In this document: piece by piece, positions 13,440-26,591 of the stretch | Position numbering within the stretch: the first letter of the stretch is position 1 | How the letters are laid out: each line of letters opens with the position of its first letter | Assembly (NCBI GenBank): GCA_000711775.1 | Contig: ARYC01001540.1 | Coordinates: 17,310 to 81,309 of the forward strand | Direction: 5' to 3' | DNA: 64,000 nt | Source: Oxytricha trifallax | Taxonomy: Eukaryota; Ciliophora; Spirotrichea; Sporadotrichida; Oxytrichidae | Notes under the pieces: generated by a model | Databases searched by the model: none | The model's input: the letters and a program-made list of their open reading frames with translations, nothing else | What the model was told of the DNA's origin: nothing | Position numbers and translations under genes: made by a program

Positions 13440-14299
13440 CAATTTGTTATCCTAGATATATCATCCTTGGACCATAATGATTTTTTCTTCCATTCTGATG
13501 CATTTTATATCTCTGTGATAACTAAGGAGATTAGTAGTATCTAGGATGTTCTCATACTGGTAGAGTAGTTTTTCATCATGAATTGTTCATAAAAATTATC
13601 AATTTTGGGCTTAAGCTACTGCCAGAAAACTTTACTAAGTCTAAGGTTTTATTATATCACATATAGTATGTTATGTAATTTAGATGTGGGATACTCAAAC
13701 TCATTAAAAGTATCTTCTTATTTTCTTGGGGTTTATCATTTGGATTGTTGTGTGTTCAGTGATCAATTTGTAGGGGGTCTTTTGCTGAAGTTGAATATTT
13801 AAACTTAATAAGCAAGTTGATAATAAAGCTGAAGTTTGTTCCTAGATATGTGATCATCTAAGTAGATTCTAACATTAAATAGCTAAATTTGACATCTTAT
13901 TTCGGAGGAATCAACTAATACATTTTGAATAATTACTCTAATGATAAAGAGTTATTTGCATACTTTGGCTTGTCACCATACTTCCCAATTTGTAAAGAGT
14001 AAAAAGCTGACTTGAACAATGAAGTTTTGAGTTCTAGCAGATAAGTATATTTGCTCATATTTGTATAGATTTAAGTTATTATTGGTATTTCTATTGTTTT
14101 AATGTGATATTATGAGTATTAAATATAGGAACTTTAGTTTTTAATGTTAAATATTGAAGGCTTGAATTAGATAAATATACAACTCTTTTTAATTTTCAAG
14201 CATTTGGACATGGAAGAATGCTTCAACCAGTTTTTGCTACTTTATCTTGTTACAGAAGCGAAAACTTTAGTATTGAATAATGACAAACATCAATCTTGA
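13440..14299 (+). CDS. Coding islands of an unknown protein (candidate MDSs)
   Basis: Open plus-strand frames with TAA/TAG as Gln cover 13450-13800, then 13770-14108 after a one-base frame change near 13775, ending at TGA 14106-14108. Another covers 14143-14299 (includes HLDMEECFNQFLLLYL) ending at TGA. Composition and residue usage look protein-like (e.g. SNIKQLNLTSYFGGINQ), but I recognise no domain. The breaks may be IES or intron boundaries or decay. Confidence 0.45.
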
Positions 14300-15431
14300 T
14301 TTTTAACATCTTATAATTTTAATCATCTTCATCATAGTTGTGAATACTTTGATCATATGATTTTTTATTGTCGATACAGTAATGTTATTTATCATTATAG
14401 TTATATTAAATACGGATATTTTGAATATTTCCTTATTTTACTCATCATTATTCTTATTCTATGTACTATTATCATCACCCTTAACAATCCCAACTGCATT
14501 TCGTTATTGCTATTACCAATCAACTGCAATAAATAATCAACCGTATTTACTTTCTTTTTATGTAATTTTCCATGCTAGATATAGAGATATAAGACAAAAG
14601 CTGAATAATTCTAACTCATTTAAAATAAAATCTTCCTAGAACGTACATTTCATATTGTAAATTAGTTGGATTTGATGATAAATTCTCTACATTTTTGATA
14701 ATTTTAAGTATTTAAATGAAGGAAATTACTTATAATTTTACCTCCAAATATTAAATCATTCGAATTTATTCATTGTATTAACTTTTCTACTGACTTATTA
14801 GTTATTGTCTGCAGAATATACTTCAAGAACTCATTTAGTGCAAATATCAAAGGCAAAAGCTTCACTTTTATAAATATATATTATAATTATTTCAACTTAT
14901 AATAAGCCTTTTACAAGCAAAACTTAATTATTTGTTACAAATAATTATATAGGAGTGATTATTTGTTACAAATAATTATATAGGAGTGATTATTTGTTAC
15001 AAATAATTATATAGGAGTGACTATATCAGATAAGTATCGCATCTAATTTTGAGATTTCAACATCACACAGTTCTTTCCTTCACCAAGTTCATTAACTCTC
15101 ACAATATAATCTCATTTTGAATTATTATTTCAAAACTTAAACATTTCAAAAAAGCGTAACTATAATAATTTCATAAATTATAAAAAATAACAAATGCTGC
15201 CTTCTCTCTATTTTATAGTAGTCAAATTTAAATATTGGCTGTTGACCTATCTGAATCATGCCTACCACTAAATACTAACTAATATAACAGCTCTTTTGTG
15301 TACTTAACTGATACCGTAAACTTATTCTTTCTTTTCTGAATTCATTCTTAGCTATGTTGATATATATATATTTATAATTTTATTTAAAAATAATTATAAT
15401 TATAATATGTAATTATTAAATTAAAATGTTA
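14300..15431. other. AT-rich stretch with a tandem repeat
   Basis: Nothing convincing besides the 31-bp tandem repeat listed separately. A + strand open frame at 14382-14639 is hydrophobic and low-complexity and is not called as a gene. Confidence 0.4.
14927..15019. repeat. 31-bp tandem repeat, three copies
   Basis: Three nearly perfect copies of a 31-bp unit. The internal marker AGGAGTG starts at 14951, 14982 and 15013. Each unit holds the palindrome-like core TTTGTTACAAA. Confidence 0.9.
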
Positions 15432-17085
15432 ATAGATGGCACGAGGCTTTTTGTCAAAAACTTCTAAATTTAATATCAGAGTGCCTACTCTGTCTTGGAA
15501 GCGCAAAATCTGCTAGATTTGTCTCCCATTCTTATTCCGGAGGTTAAAGAAGCTTGGCTGTAATAAGTTCTTCAATCTGAACCTTCTGAAATTGGCTTTC
15601 AGAATCCCAGTACAGTGGAGTCACCGGACCCATCGTAGATCCATACTACCTAGTAGCCTCCTATTTAGTACCCAGACCTATCTTCAGAATAGTATACCGA
15701 CCTACTTCTAGAACAGAATAGTATACCGATCTCTGGCAACGAAAACATCTAAGCCCTAAGGTAAAACACTAACCCTACTAGATAAGACAAGATGTTCATA
15801 CTCGGATCTCATTTAATACAACCTTACTACCTTTGGTGGAAAAGAACTAAGATTAAAATCTCTAGAGGAACTCCCCAAGGTGGTAAGATTTCGCCACTAC
15901 TTTTCGTGCTAGTCCTAGATACTGCTCTCAAAACATTCGAGCTCAAGTACAACTTCCCAATCTTCAAATACATAAAGATCTATTCTGACGATATGGTAAT
16001 CATCTTCTAACAAGACCATGATATCCCACTCATAAAGCAACAACTAAGGGAACATATTTTCTCGTTTGGTCTTATTATCAACGACTCTAAATGCGCTGTA
16101 ATAAACAAAGGCTAGTTCGATTTTGACCTTAATACTCAAACACACTTCAAATACCTAGGTGTAGACATTCACAAAGACCCTATCAAAAACTTCTAAACAC
16201 TCATCAAGGATATTCAAGATGAACTCAAAAACACCTACATAAGGCTCTTCAAAGGCGACCAAGCCCTATATAGTAGAGTATACCAACAATACATATACTC
16301 AAAGTTTTAGTTTAAACTCTGCCCTCTCCTTCTAACACTAAACAACAATGACTTCTACAAAGCAATCGATATTCTCAAAAGGAAACTCGTAAGCTTCACT
16401 ATAAAGGCTGATCCAATCCTTAAAATGTTCTTTAGCAACTAATTAAGAACCTATGACTCTTCCCCATTTCAGATGGAACTATTCATAGCAACAAGGTTGG
16501 AAAGAAATACAACATAAGTGATACTCAAAACTACTAGTTTCAAAATGTTGAGAAACTTTCAGTAGAACACATTCAGAGAATTATAGCTAAACTCTAAACT
16601 TATGCGGGAATAGGCAACAACTTACATTACATGCCTAAGTCAGAACATTTCCTAAAATTGACCCTAAAATACTTCCCTAATACTCTAGCAGTGGCCTTAC
16701 AAAACGGCCCAAAATTCTTTGGAAAAAATTTCAGATGCTCAATATGCAAAGGTCTTTATACAAGACCCTGCTACAATCACCACCTACCTACTTTTCGAGG
16801 TGAAGTTTCTGCTACAATCCAAGAACTTATCAATCTCATCAAAGAAAGAGAAGAACTCAAATCAGAAGACGAAGAATAATTCTATGAGACAATGGAGACA
16901 TGCCAAGAACAACTAAGATTCATAAAGAACAAACTCAAAGCTTCCGAAACTAGGATCAAAAGTCATCTATGGTAGACATACCAAGAGTTGACAACAAAAA
17001 AGGATTCCGTCCTTTCTTAATGATATGCTCAGGGGGCTTTAAGCCCTCGATGCGAGTTATTTATTTATTTATTATTATTATAATA
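15432..17085 (+). mobile_element. 5'-truncated LINE with reverse transcriptase
   Basis: From 15792 the frame encodes the RT palm: RGTPQGGKISPLLF (motif B) then KIYSDDMVII (the YxDD catalytic box, Ser for the usual Ala), followed by GLIINDSKC and a thumb-like region to about 16600. The frame then shifts at least twice, but the C-terminal part continues (EVSATIQELINLIKEREEL, a charged helix) to TGA near 17020. The upstream RT fingers and endonuclease are missing or unreadable, so the copy is truncated and decayed. The 3' end carries a GC-rich hairpin at about 17031-17049 (GGGCTTTAAGCCC core) and then an ATTT/ATT repeat tail, typical of LINE 3' ends. Confidence 0.85.
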
Positions 17086-17952
17086 CGTAATCTTAACAGT
17101 AACTAGATGTCACTGTTTTCTTGGTTTTATTACCAACTCTTATTAGTCTAAATTTTAATTAAAATCAAAGAAAGACTATCATTCTGTGAGTTGATTAATT
17201 TACAAGGATTTATGGATATTAATGAATGATATTACAGCTAATTGATCAAATATGTAAATAAATATATATTGTTAAAAATCCCTCAAGTTAGATTATGGTT
17301 AAGTCAATTAACTGATTTCATTCTACTTTTGTTGATAATAATTTAAAATATAGTAAAAATAATGTAATAATGTAATTAGTTTAAAAATAGCCTTATTTTA
17401 TTATAATTACCATCTTTAGAGCATTAATATTATATGTTTATGATGATATTTAATTACATAAATCTTATCTAGAGGGAAATAGAATTTAAATAATTAAGGT
17501 ACCGATAAATTTCTCAAAATTTTATTATTAATATGAGTTTTTAATTGATTGTTAAATATCAATATTGAAAATTACATAATAGTTAACGATATCAGATTTG
17601 ATGTTTTATCTATATTATTCTCTATTTATAAAGGCAAAATAATAATGAATTTATTGAAAAGTATTGAAAGGTTTGAATCCTATTTATATTCTAAGACATA
17701 TTTATTCATTACTTTCTTTTGATAAATGAAGTTATTATAATTGTATTAATAGATCACATTAAGTTATATAACTCCACTTAGAATAGTATAGTTGAATAAA
17801 TGTCTTATTTATTATTTTAAACTTTAGGGCTATTCATTTATTAATAGTTATTAAACTATTACAAATAAAAATAAAATCAAAGAGAAAGAATAAAGACTCA
17901 ATAAACAACAGGCAAATTCTATAGCTTTAATGACAAGGACTATGATTATTGA
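17086..17952. other. AT-rich stretch, no gene
   Basis: No coding or repeat signal, except that the frame of the following ORF can be read upstream from about 17895 through one TGA (17950-17952). Confidence 0.4.
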
Positions 17953-18459
17953 TTGTCATTTGTTATCACTATCAAGATGGATGACTGTACTGCGGATAAC
18001 CATTACACAAACATTATCGATATAAGAAGTGATGCTGTTATCTTGCCAGTACAAATACTCATTAGCTTTGCTTAGTATGAAAAACTTATCCTTAAGTTTG
18101 AATTATAAAAATAGCAAATGTTACAGTTTTAAAAAATCTTAACCAAATAAGCATGTGAAGATGTTAGCTTCACACCGAGCAACCTTTAAGATGAGATAAG
18201 TATGCAGTTTTACTATTATAATTTGGAGTTTTAGAGCAGAGAATAGAAGAATAATGTCTCTTTATAGATTGGAATTAATACGTCAATGTCTTAGTCATAT
18301 GTTGATTATGATAGTAATTTGATTTACAACTTTACTTTTTTTATCTGGATATTCCCAACTGTTTTTAATGATGCCCCTACTTTCAAGTAATTAATCAAAG
18401 GACTTCATTTGGATCTGGTTTCATTGATTCAGTCAAATTCAATTAGGAAATTTGATTGA
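17953..18459 (+). CDS. Unknown 168-codon open segment (candidate MDS)
   Basis: A continuous frame between TGA 17950-17952 and TGA 18457-18459, with many TAA/TAG Gln codons. A plausible start is ATG 17977 (MDDCTADNHYTNIIDIRS). The C-terminal third is aromatic and hydrophobic (LIYNFTFFIWIFP). Protein-like sequence also precedes the first TGA in the same frame, suggesting either a nonsense change or an MDS edge. No domain recognised, and the neighbours on both sides are AT-rich. Confidence 0.5.
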
Positions 18460-19040
18460 TATAATCTTAACTAATAGCTACATAAAATTATTAATTCTTC
18501 AAATTAATATTGATAAACAAAATAAATCATATTTTAAAAAGCAACTTAGATTTTTAAAAACTAAGTCTTAGATGACAAATTGACACTATACTTGTCAATT
18601 TTATAATAAAATAGAAAATATAATCAAAATTGCTATAGAGCAAAAATCCATGTAACTTTTTTTCTAAACAATCAACTTATACATATAATTGAAATTAAAG
18701 TTCATCATATAATATGTATTTTATTATTTATTTTGTTTGACCAGATAAATTACATTTCTTGTATGATATCTTACTAAATAAAAAAATAATTAAATATCAT
18801 TTGGAATTAAAATCAAATTATTGGCTCTTCTTTGCATAACAATCAAATCATAATTATTGAATTAATAAAAATAAATTAAAATTTTTATTTTTAAAATCAT
18901 TAAAAATATTTAAATTTTTATTAATTCATAAATAAATTATTTACAACATAACTTGATTAAATATATTATATTTTTCATGATTCCGTTGATTTAATTAAAA
19001 AATTTAATTTAATAATTAATTACATACTTTAATAACACAT
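18460..19040. other. AT-rich stretch, no gene
   Basis: No coding signal or repeat identified. Confidence 0.5.
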
Positions 19041-19945
19041 TCATCGAAGCTAGTTCCCAATCGTCGTCCATCCTATTCTTATGTTATACTTTCTTCCAAT
19101 TATTTCTAAGAAAGGGTCGTTAGGGACAAGTTTTTCCGCTATCTTATATAGTTCTTCGGGGTTCTATGAAGCTTCTCTCATTTCTTCGACTATAACATTC
19201 AGGCTTGATTTGAATTTCCCAAACTACTTTACATCTTCATATCGGCCTTTTACTCCAACCATGCTGAATGTATTTACCCTATCCCTTGAAGACTGTTCCT
19301 CTCTTAGTTAGTTTAACTCACACTATTGTCTCTACCCATCGAAAGCCATGCTTTTTAAAAAATGATAGCGCTGACTCTGGTTTAGAGTTGGTAACCCACA
19401 TAAATAGAAAACCCTCCTCTTGAACTAGCTCAATAGGTATTTCTTTGATTTATTTATCTGTAAGTGTGTCGTACTTTAGAGGCAAGCATGTCCTATCCCA
19501 TGGCGCGTCCATAATTACTGTTCTAAAGAGATTTCCATCTTTAGCCAGCTATGTTCCTATGAAGCTCCTCCCATACCTCCCTAACTCTTACATCGCACTC
19601 AACTATCACTGGATCGTTTATCAGATGTGTGGGTTTTAAATCATGATTGGCTAACTTTCTCAATTCTTTTTACAGTCTGTTTCTATGAAAATCTTGGCAT
19701 TTTTTTCTGTGAACATGGAGACTTTGACGGGTACTGTATCGATAGTTGCACTCCTCACACTCAAATGCTTTGCTCATTTATTTTTTTATTTTTTCTTGGC
19801 GATGGTTTCTGCTGTAGTATTGGTAAATTGCATGCATTCTTGTTCCTCTAGTAATCACAGTTTTCAACAGGGCAAAAGTAGAGTGGTTTTTATAGCTATT
19901 CTATTTTTTATTTCTATTCTCATTTTTACAAATGACAATTAAGTC
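19041..19945 (-). pseudogene. Zinc-finger plus MT-A70 adenine methyltransferase, frameshifted
   Basis: Three minus-strand frames join into one MT-A70-family protein. The N-terminus has a C2H2 finger (FECEECNYRYSTRQSLHVH) and a possible second finger upstream (CPVENC). The catalytic block reads VIMDAPWDRT, where the family has DPPW, followed by KYDTLTDKQIKEIP, GFLFMWVTNSKPESAL and an IV-stop-VKLTKRG segment whose TGA replaces an expected Trp. The C-terminus is typical: VGVKGRYED, NPEELYKIAEKLVP and GWTTIGNQL, ending at TGA 19041-19043. Frame changes fall near the middle of the ORF and before VGVKG. The family makes N6-methyladenine in RNA or DNA, but the finger fusion and the DAPW change are unusual. 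It points away from the element B transposase about 400 bp further on and may or may not belong to that element. Confidence 0.8.
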
Positions 19946-20358
19946 TTTAAATTTCATCATGGGGTTGAATATTCAATTTGAGTGTAAGAATGATGACAGA
20001 ATGTCAGAATGATGACACTAATTCAATCTAGAAAATATTTTGACGGGGTTCTGGGGTTTTGGTTTTCATTTCACTAAATCATTATAAATATGCTTAAAAT
20101 TATAATTATGAGTAATTATTATTATATATTTATGTTTTCGACTGAAGTAATTAGCTTCATTATTACCTGTAGATTTTTTTAACTTAAAATCACAAACAAC
20201 TTTCCTAAAACTCATGAGCTATAGAGCTATAGCAAAAATTTCAAAAGTATTCTATTTTCATGTAAAGAGGATATGTGATGAGTATCTAAAGCTGATAAAC
20301 TCATAAAATAATAGGAATTTAAAAAGCGCAGCTATTTACTAAAACATAAAGCACTTTA

Positions 20359-21199
20359 ATGACTGAAAAATTAAGATGAAAGAGCTATGATGATGATTTT
20401 AAAAATTACGTAACAAACTAAAGCACTTTAAAGAACTAAGCAGGGTACACTTTAGCTGAAGATGTAAACTATTGCATCGAAGATTTCCTAACATTCGTTT
20501 GTCTAAATCTTCACTTTGAAATCTTTACAAAAATTACAATATTAAAAGAAAAAATGTCAAGTCTATTAAATAGCCTCCAATAAAATAGAAAGCCAAAAGA
20601 CAGGAAGTCTTGCTTGAACTATAATAAGGAATTAAATATTTTCAATAATAAGAGTACGCAATAGTTTTTATAGATGAAGTTATGTCCTCATACTAAACGA
20701 TAATGAGGAAAGAGTACTCAAACAAGGGTTAAAATATAAGTCACCCAATGAAGACAACGTATAATAAAACTATAGCAGTTATCGCTGCTATCTCTTCCAC
20801 TTTTGGTTCACTTCACTTTAAGTAATATGAGTCGTCTGTTAATTCTGAAATTTTATTGGATTTTGTGGAGAACTGCTTGACCTTGCTGGAGAGAGAAAGT
20901 TCGTTATAGTAATGGACAACTTAAGAATTCATCACAGTAAATTAGTTCGAGCATTTACTTCATAGAATTAGATTCAAATACTATTCACTCCATCCTATTT
21001 TCCAGAGGCCAACCCTATAGAAGATTACTTCAGTGTTATTAAAAATAAGTTTAAACTTATAAAGCTGAACAAGACTGTCAATTAAGCAAAAATAGATTGC
21101 ACTGATATATTTAGGAAATTTTTTTGTGAGAGTGATCAAAACACAATTAAATAAATTTGTGTTAAGGGCATTAATAGAGTGAATAATTTAAGCATTTGA
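20359..21199 (+). pseudogene. Element B: DDE (Tc1/IS630-like) transposase
   Basis: The N-terminal domain reads KSYDDDFKNYVTNQSTLKNQ. The catalytic Asp residues lie in VFIDEVMSS and VIVMDNLRIHHSK and the Glu in EANPIEDYFSVIKNKFK, the IS630/Tc1 pattern with about 35 residues between the last two. It ends at TGA 21197-21199. Damage: an in-frame TGA six codons after the ATG, an unreadable stretch at about 20480-20640, and a frameshift between the two Asp motifs near 20895. The 22-kDa-like gene follows tail to tail and the helicase gene lies beyond in the same orientation, the gene order of the TBE. Confidence 0.8.
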
Positions 21200-21219
21200 T
21201 TTTTTTATTAATTAAGATT

Positions 21220-22056
21220 TATTAAGTCCCTCTTTATGTAACCATCATACTTGCCTTATTCGATGAGGCACCCTCTGAACTTTTGTTTGCATTTTTCATT
21301 TTGGTGTCTCCCATTCTCTGATTCATTGCTGATTACCCACCATCCTTAAACCTTTTTAGACTTGTCGCGATGGGTTGCTGCTCCTTTGCTTTTCTTGGTC
21401 CAACCACTTTGCTGCTCTCTTTTAATAAGTGGATAGTCTTCCCTGGAGATTCTATACTTTCTTTAATCACCTTGTGAATAATTACAAGAAACAAAAGGAT
21501 GTTGCAAAAGCTTCTTGTGCCACTAATCTGAGATTAGAATATAGTTCTTTTTTTCTTTGTTTTTAACTTAATTGAACCTTAGGTCTAAGGCGTGCTTGAC
21601 AACTTTAATGGTATACTCAGGTTAAATTGTGTTGAGCACATTGAAAAGTATTGTCTATCGATAGTCTTCTTTTTTCTGAGGTTATTGGGGAGGTAAAGAT
21701 GGACCTCAGATTCACCTTTGATTTTTTCTAGGAAATTTTTGACTACTAGTTCCCCGAACTTGGGAACTTTGATAATCTTCATTTGATCATTTGTCAAAAC
21801 TTTCTTCTCATCCTACAGAATTTATCTAAGGTAGTCTTTGTTGATGCACTAAATAGGTGGAAGGTACAGGTTCACTTCAAAAATATATTTTAAAACAATA
21901 AATATTACATATTTCAGTAAAGTATTTGTAGAGAACTCTTTTAGATCTGAATTTAGCCGATAATTCACTCAATGTGATTTTCAGGTGTTCTTGACCTACA
22001 ACTTCAATTTACTGTGACAAATAATTGAAAGTTCTTCTTTTTATAGCTGTTTCCAT
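21220..22056 (-). CDS. Element B: homologue of TBE 22-kDa protein
   Basis: Starts at ATG 22054-22056 (METAIKRRTFNYL). The segment FRSKRVLYKYFTEI corresponds to FRSKEDLYRYLTQH of the TBE gene, and a GT-AG intron of about 34 nt follows at the homologous site. The rest aligns block by block: KIIKVPKFGELVVKNFLEK, VHLYLPNN, ILISDQWHKKLLQHPFVS. One frameshift lies near 21640. The 3' end is uncertain and may include a second short intron near 21480. The role is unknown. It is convergent with the transposase, and its 5' end faces the helicase gene, so the roughly 500-bp gap at 22057-22550 should hold both promoters. Confidence 0.75.
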
Positions 22057-22549
22057 AGACTCTGATTTCTTAATTAAAATTTTAATTATTTAATATTAAA
22101 TTAAGGTTTTATATAGTTAATGGGAGTGCTTGAGCCTTTTGCAAAACTTGTGATTATAGATTTCTTAACATGTGATTGAGAAGTTTTTGTATGATTTTCT
22201 CTGATTAATCACAAAAAATCACAGAAATTTGATAAATTATTTTAAAGAGATTTTCTTATCCCTATACAATAAACGTTGAAGGGATAAACTATTTGGGGTA
22301 AGAAAAAAATTTTATAATTTTGCACATAGGACGGAGAAGTCCCAAAGAAATTTTTTTTCATTAAAATAACAATGGTTCATCATATTTTAACTTGATTAAT
22401 GTTAGTGAAGCAAACTATTAATTAATTATAAATTCAAATTTTAATAGAAAAGCCCACTTTTTACTTTCAACGGTAAGCTCAGGTTAGACTTTAAGCTGAA
22501 GATAATTTAAAGAATTAATCAATTTATAATAGTTAAGGAGAGTCTTCAA

Positions 22550-25107
22550 GGAGATGGTGAATCTTCATAAGAAGAGATGCACGAAGATGATGGCTCATGG
22601 GTGGAGGAGAGTAGTAACGAAATACCTAAAATATGAGTTTAAAAAATGAAGCAAAATTTAATCTCATAAAACCAATCTCTCTCAATCGAATAGGTGCAGT
22701 TGCTTAAACAACTAACTCATAATTTCACAAAGACCTATTTACAGGTCAAAGAATCTATAGACAGGGAGGTAGTTCTTTTACACAAGCGTTAAAAGAATTA
22801 ATTCAAAACACAATAAGAGCTCAGCGTCAAAAGCTTAAACGATCCCTGAAATTTAAAAATAAAAATGATAATATTAATATTTCCTCAAAAAATATTTTGA
22901 ACAAAAGATTAAAACTCACCCCAATTGATTTTATCCAGAATGTTGACTCAAGTAAGGTCTTTATGTAGAAAACAAGCCCTAATCCGAGATGCAATGGAGG
23001 CAATCAAAGGGTCGCAGCCGGCTTGATACACAGATTTTAATTGCTTACTCCTGAACTCCATACATTTATAGTTCAGAGTGTCTCACACTCACTTTAATGC
23101 AGTAGCTATGAATTCGATAAAGCAGTAAGTATTGAAGCAAGCAATTAAATTTGCGAAATCAATAAACTGATTGAAAAGCGTCATTATTCTGACAAATGCA
23201 GCCAGAAGTCGTGATTAAGTTGAATATCATTCTAGCCACTAACACCCAACTTATAAGTTTGAAGTAGGACTGCTAATCAAAAAATTTCTTCCTTTCATTT
23301 AGGAGACTAATTTCAAAACTTTCAACACATCAAGCGATAACAATGTTTTAACAACAATGCTGGACTCGATGGTGCTTTAGTTTCAAGATTTGAAAATGGA
23401 ACTACCAAAATCACTGGTTTAACTTGCTCTTCTTCTCAAGCCTAACGCACTTAGTGATTTGAAGGAGACAAAATTAAAAAAAAATCCTTACTCGTGGCTT
23501 GAAAGAAGCAGCTCACATCGATAAAGTGGCCTAAATTATAACAGAGCACCCAGTGACTTTTCTATGGAATGAGTTATTGAAAAAATTATTAAACTATGAA
23601 GAGGATGATTAAGTCATGATCTGCTGAGTTTTAACTAAAGTAAAGGTGTTAAAAGATGAGGGAGTTTAGCTAGACTCACTACTATCACTTTGCCATTAAA
23701 GAAAATTAATCCTAGAATTCATAATGAGCACAGACTTGTTGCATTATGATATTTCTAAACTAATATAAATTTGTGACAATCTAAAGACATAGCCTTCTGC
23801 TACAATTCTGAGCTGCATAAAAATTTAAAATAAGAAAGTCATCGGAACTATCTAAAAGTCGATTGTAAACGGAGAGTAAAGATAATAGCACATGACAGAG
23901 CAGGACTTCTAACAAAAATTATAAATTATGTTGAGAAATTAAAAATTAAAAATCCTCAAAAATTGGAAAACTTCAACAAAAGTTCCCTAAAGCTCTCTGA
24001 AGAATCTGAATACTATATACACAGCTATTATCAGGCGATGGTTGCTGCTGTGATTGCAAGCAGTGATGAGAGGATTACAGTAATTGAAATGCTGACTGGC
24101 TCAGGGAAAACCTGGGTCTAAGCCTTACTCTATGGACTATCAAGACTCTGGCCAAAATATCACAATAGTGGAACCCAACACAGTGCTTGTTAAGCAGATT
24201 GATTAAAAAATAGAATTACTTTTTGATAAACTCCGAGTTATTGACAAAGATGCATATTATAAGCATTAAATTGGAGAGTAAGTATTTATAATTGATGAGT
24301 ATGACACGATAATTGAAAGCAGATCTTTTTATTCCTTAGGGAGTTAATTACAGGTTTATGGAGCTTTGTAAGTGTTCTATCGCCAGATTCTACTTGAAGT
24401 TTTCGAATTGCCTATCAATTGATTTTCTATCAGAAAGAGAAGCTTCTAATTCTTATACTGACTCAGAAAGTGTTCAATTATTTGCCTATCAAGAACTTAG
24501 GTATTCAAGACGAACTGTAAAAGTTGTTGATCGACATAAATTTGATTCACCACTAGTTATAGTTTATGACAAGAAGAGAAAGCATGCTATAGACCAACTC
24601 TCCTCAATCAATCAAGAAGTTCCAACATATAGCAATTTTGATTATGAGAACCTCTAGCTTATCTAGAATAAAGACAGAGCCATTTTATGTCTTATGGTTG
24701 AGCATAGCGTCGGAGTTGACTCAAAATTCTTAGTAGACGCAATTGTGATTGTAAAAGCTGAAATAAAATCGGAAGCTCAATTGACCTAAATGCTCGGGAG
24801 AGGAGATAGAAGCTTTGGCGTTTCCAGAGGAATTGTTATCGACACGATCTCAGAAAGCTAAGCACACTTTTGGGCAAGATTAAGAAGCATTTAACCTTCA
24901 ATGCTCAAAGAGATACTTATGGTAATTAAGTTAGTTTGGAGAAGAAGGAATAATAGCAGACTCAGTGAATTCATAGAAAATGCTCAGCAATCAAATGACA
25001 AAATTTTGAGCCTTAAAGACTTAGAAACAGTAGTAGGGACAAAGTTCAACCAGATATTGGTTCAAGGTGTAGAGCTTTAACACAAAAAAGCATGTTATTT
25101 TCTATGA
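22550..25107 (+). pseudogene. Element B: SecA-like SF2 helicase, decayed
   Basis: The C-terminal two thirds read as a helicase. The P-loop is MLTGSGKTWVQALL (about 24090). Motif Ia is like TIVEPNTVLVKQ. The DExD box is VFIIDEYDTIIE (about 24280), followed by EHSVGVDSKF (motif V region) and LTQMLGRGDRSFG (motif VI), ending at TGA 25105-25107. The order and wording of these motifs match the element C helicase and resemble the SecA motor more than DEAD-box RNA helicases. Frameshifts occur just after the P-loop and near 24410. The N-terminal part (22.55-23.9 kb) is only patchily open (e.g. LKQLTHNFTKTYLQVKES). It takes the third-gene slot, in the orientation of the TBE kinase. Confidence 0.7.
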
Positions 25108-25317
25108 TGCTTAAGATTAATTTATTGCATAGTCTCACTTTAGTTTTTGTTATTAATTATTAAATTAAATTTTTAAATTAAATCTACAGATTTTTAAAGT
25201 GTATAATCAACTTTAATGATTAAATTAGATATATTTAACTATCATAGATTCAAATATAATTCTTAAATAAAAAACTTAAAGGAAACCTTTTTAATAATAA
25301 AAAATCCAATACCAATC

Positions 25318-25462
25318 ATGTCAGACCTTCCCTAGAATATGAGAAAAGACGTATAAAAATAGTTGATACGCAGGACAGTAGTCAAAGTAGAAATTAAGGT
25401 TTTCTGAAAACTTTTCCCTATCACTAAAAACCATGCCAAACACTCTTCCCTTAGCTGACAAG
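25318..25462 (+). other. Short open segment starting MSDLPQNMRKD
   Basis: ATG 25318 opens a charged reading frame of about 30 codons to a TGA, then more protein-like sequence (KLFPITKNHAKHSSLS) to a second TGA. Could be the first MDS of a gene or a remnant. Not recognised. Confidence 0.3.
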
Positions 25463-25739
25463 GCAGTTATCTATAATTTTATTTATTTATTGGAGTAAAG
25501 ATTAAGAAGATCAGTATTACCATTTTATATGATTAGGCTGTTCTGCTTATGTATATATATCATTTATTTCTTTAAATTAATTCAGTTTTAAAAGTTTCCC
25601 AATATAGTGTTATTTTTTTGGACCTTTGATAAAATGTATTATTAATATATACTTAAGCAATTGTAATCATCACTTTTATATATGTTCAATATGCAGTTCT
25701 TAATTATTATTTATATCATAGATAATTCCTTCAAATATC

Positions 25740-26095
25740 TTTATAGGGTTTTAGCTTAGATTAGGTCAAGGTATCTGATATTATTGCTTATTGAAAAAGC
25801 TCTCAATAATGAATTCTTAAAGTCTGTTGTCTACTCTTTTTTCATCATTAATAATTAGATTATAATCATAGAAATGTTTTATTATGGTATTAATATCGTC
25901 TATATTCTCTTTTAGACCAAAGATTGTGCTATCTTGTTTTTATACACTTTAATAATATTTCTAATCTTGAACTTGGAGTTAACTACAAATTTTCTGATGG
26001 CGTTATTTAACTGTAGCTTAAAATAGAATGGGGATGACTTCCCTCCTTGTGATACTCCTCTTCTCATTTTTTTCTTAATACTCAATAAGTAAAAT
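25740..26095 (-). pseudogene. LINE reverse-transcriptase fragment
   Basis: The minus-strand translation contains RRGVSQGGKSSPFYFKLQL, the RT motif B region. A catalytic-box remnant follows (QDSTIFGLKE in place of YADD) and then YDYNLIINDEK, matching GLIINDSK of the LINE at 16 kb. Short, frameshifted and missing the flanking domains. Confidence 0.7.
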
Positions 26096-26532
26096 CATAT
26101 TAATTATTCAAACTGAGATGAGTATTTTGTAACTACCATTCTTAGGAAAGTAATTTTTTTAAAAATTCTGGTAAAAATTTAAAGTTAATAAAGTCAGATT
26201 TTTAATAATATGATAACGATCATAAATCATTGAAAATAAACTCTTGTAGATATATATTAAATAACTGAATTTTTTTATATTATCTGAAATTAAAGCTAAA
26301 ATGGAATGTAGTATTTCAATGTATTTGAAAAATCTCTATTGAATTTCAACTCGAATAATCATATTTATTTGAATAAAAAAGATGAAATTTTTGAAAATTT
26401 TTATAGTAATCACTCTAATGAAACTCAAGAAATTTATTTTAGCAAGTAACGTTCAAATATAATTAAGTATTTCGAATTTTAGTTTGAGTATTTTGCTTAA
26501 GAAAATGCTTCTTGTTTCAGAGTAGTTATTGC

Positions 26533-26586
<54 letters not shown>
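26533..26586. repeat. (AT)n microsatellite
   Basis: Alternating AT with one AA interruption over about 54 bp. Confidence 0.95.

Positions 26587-26591
<5 letters not shown>

Noticed and set aside
19627..19942. Plus-strand ORFs rich in Phe/Leu/Cys
   Set aside because: Antisense to the MT-A70 gene.
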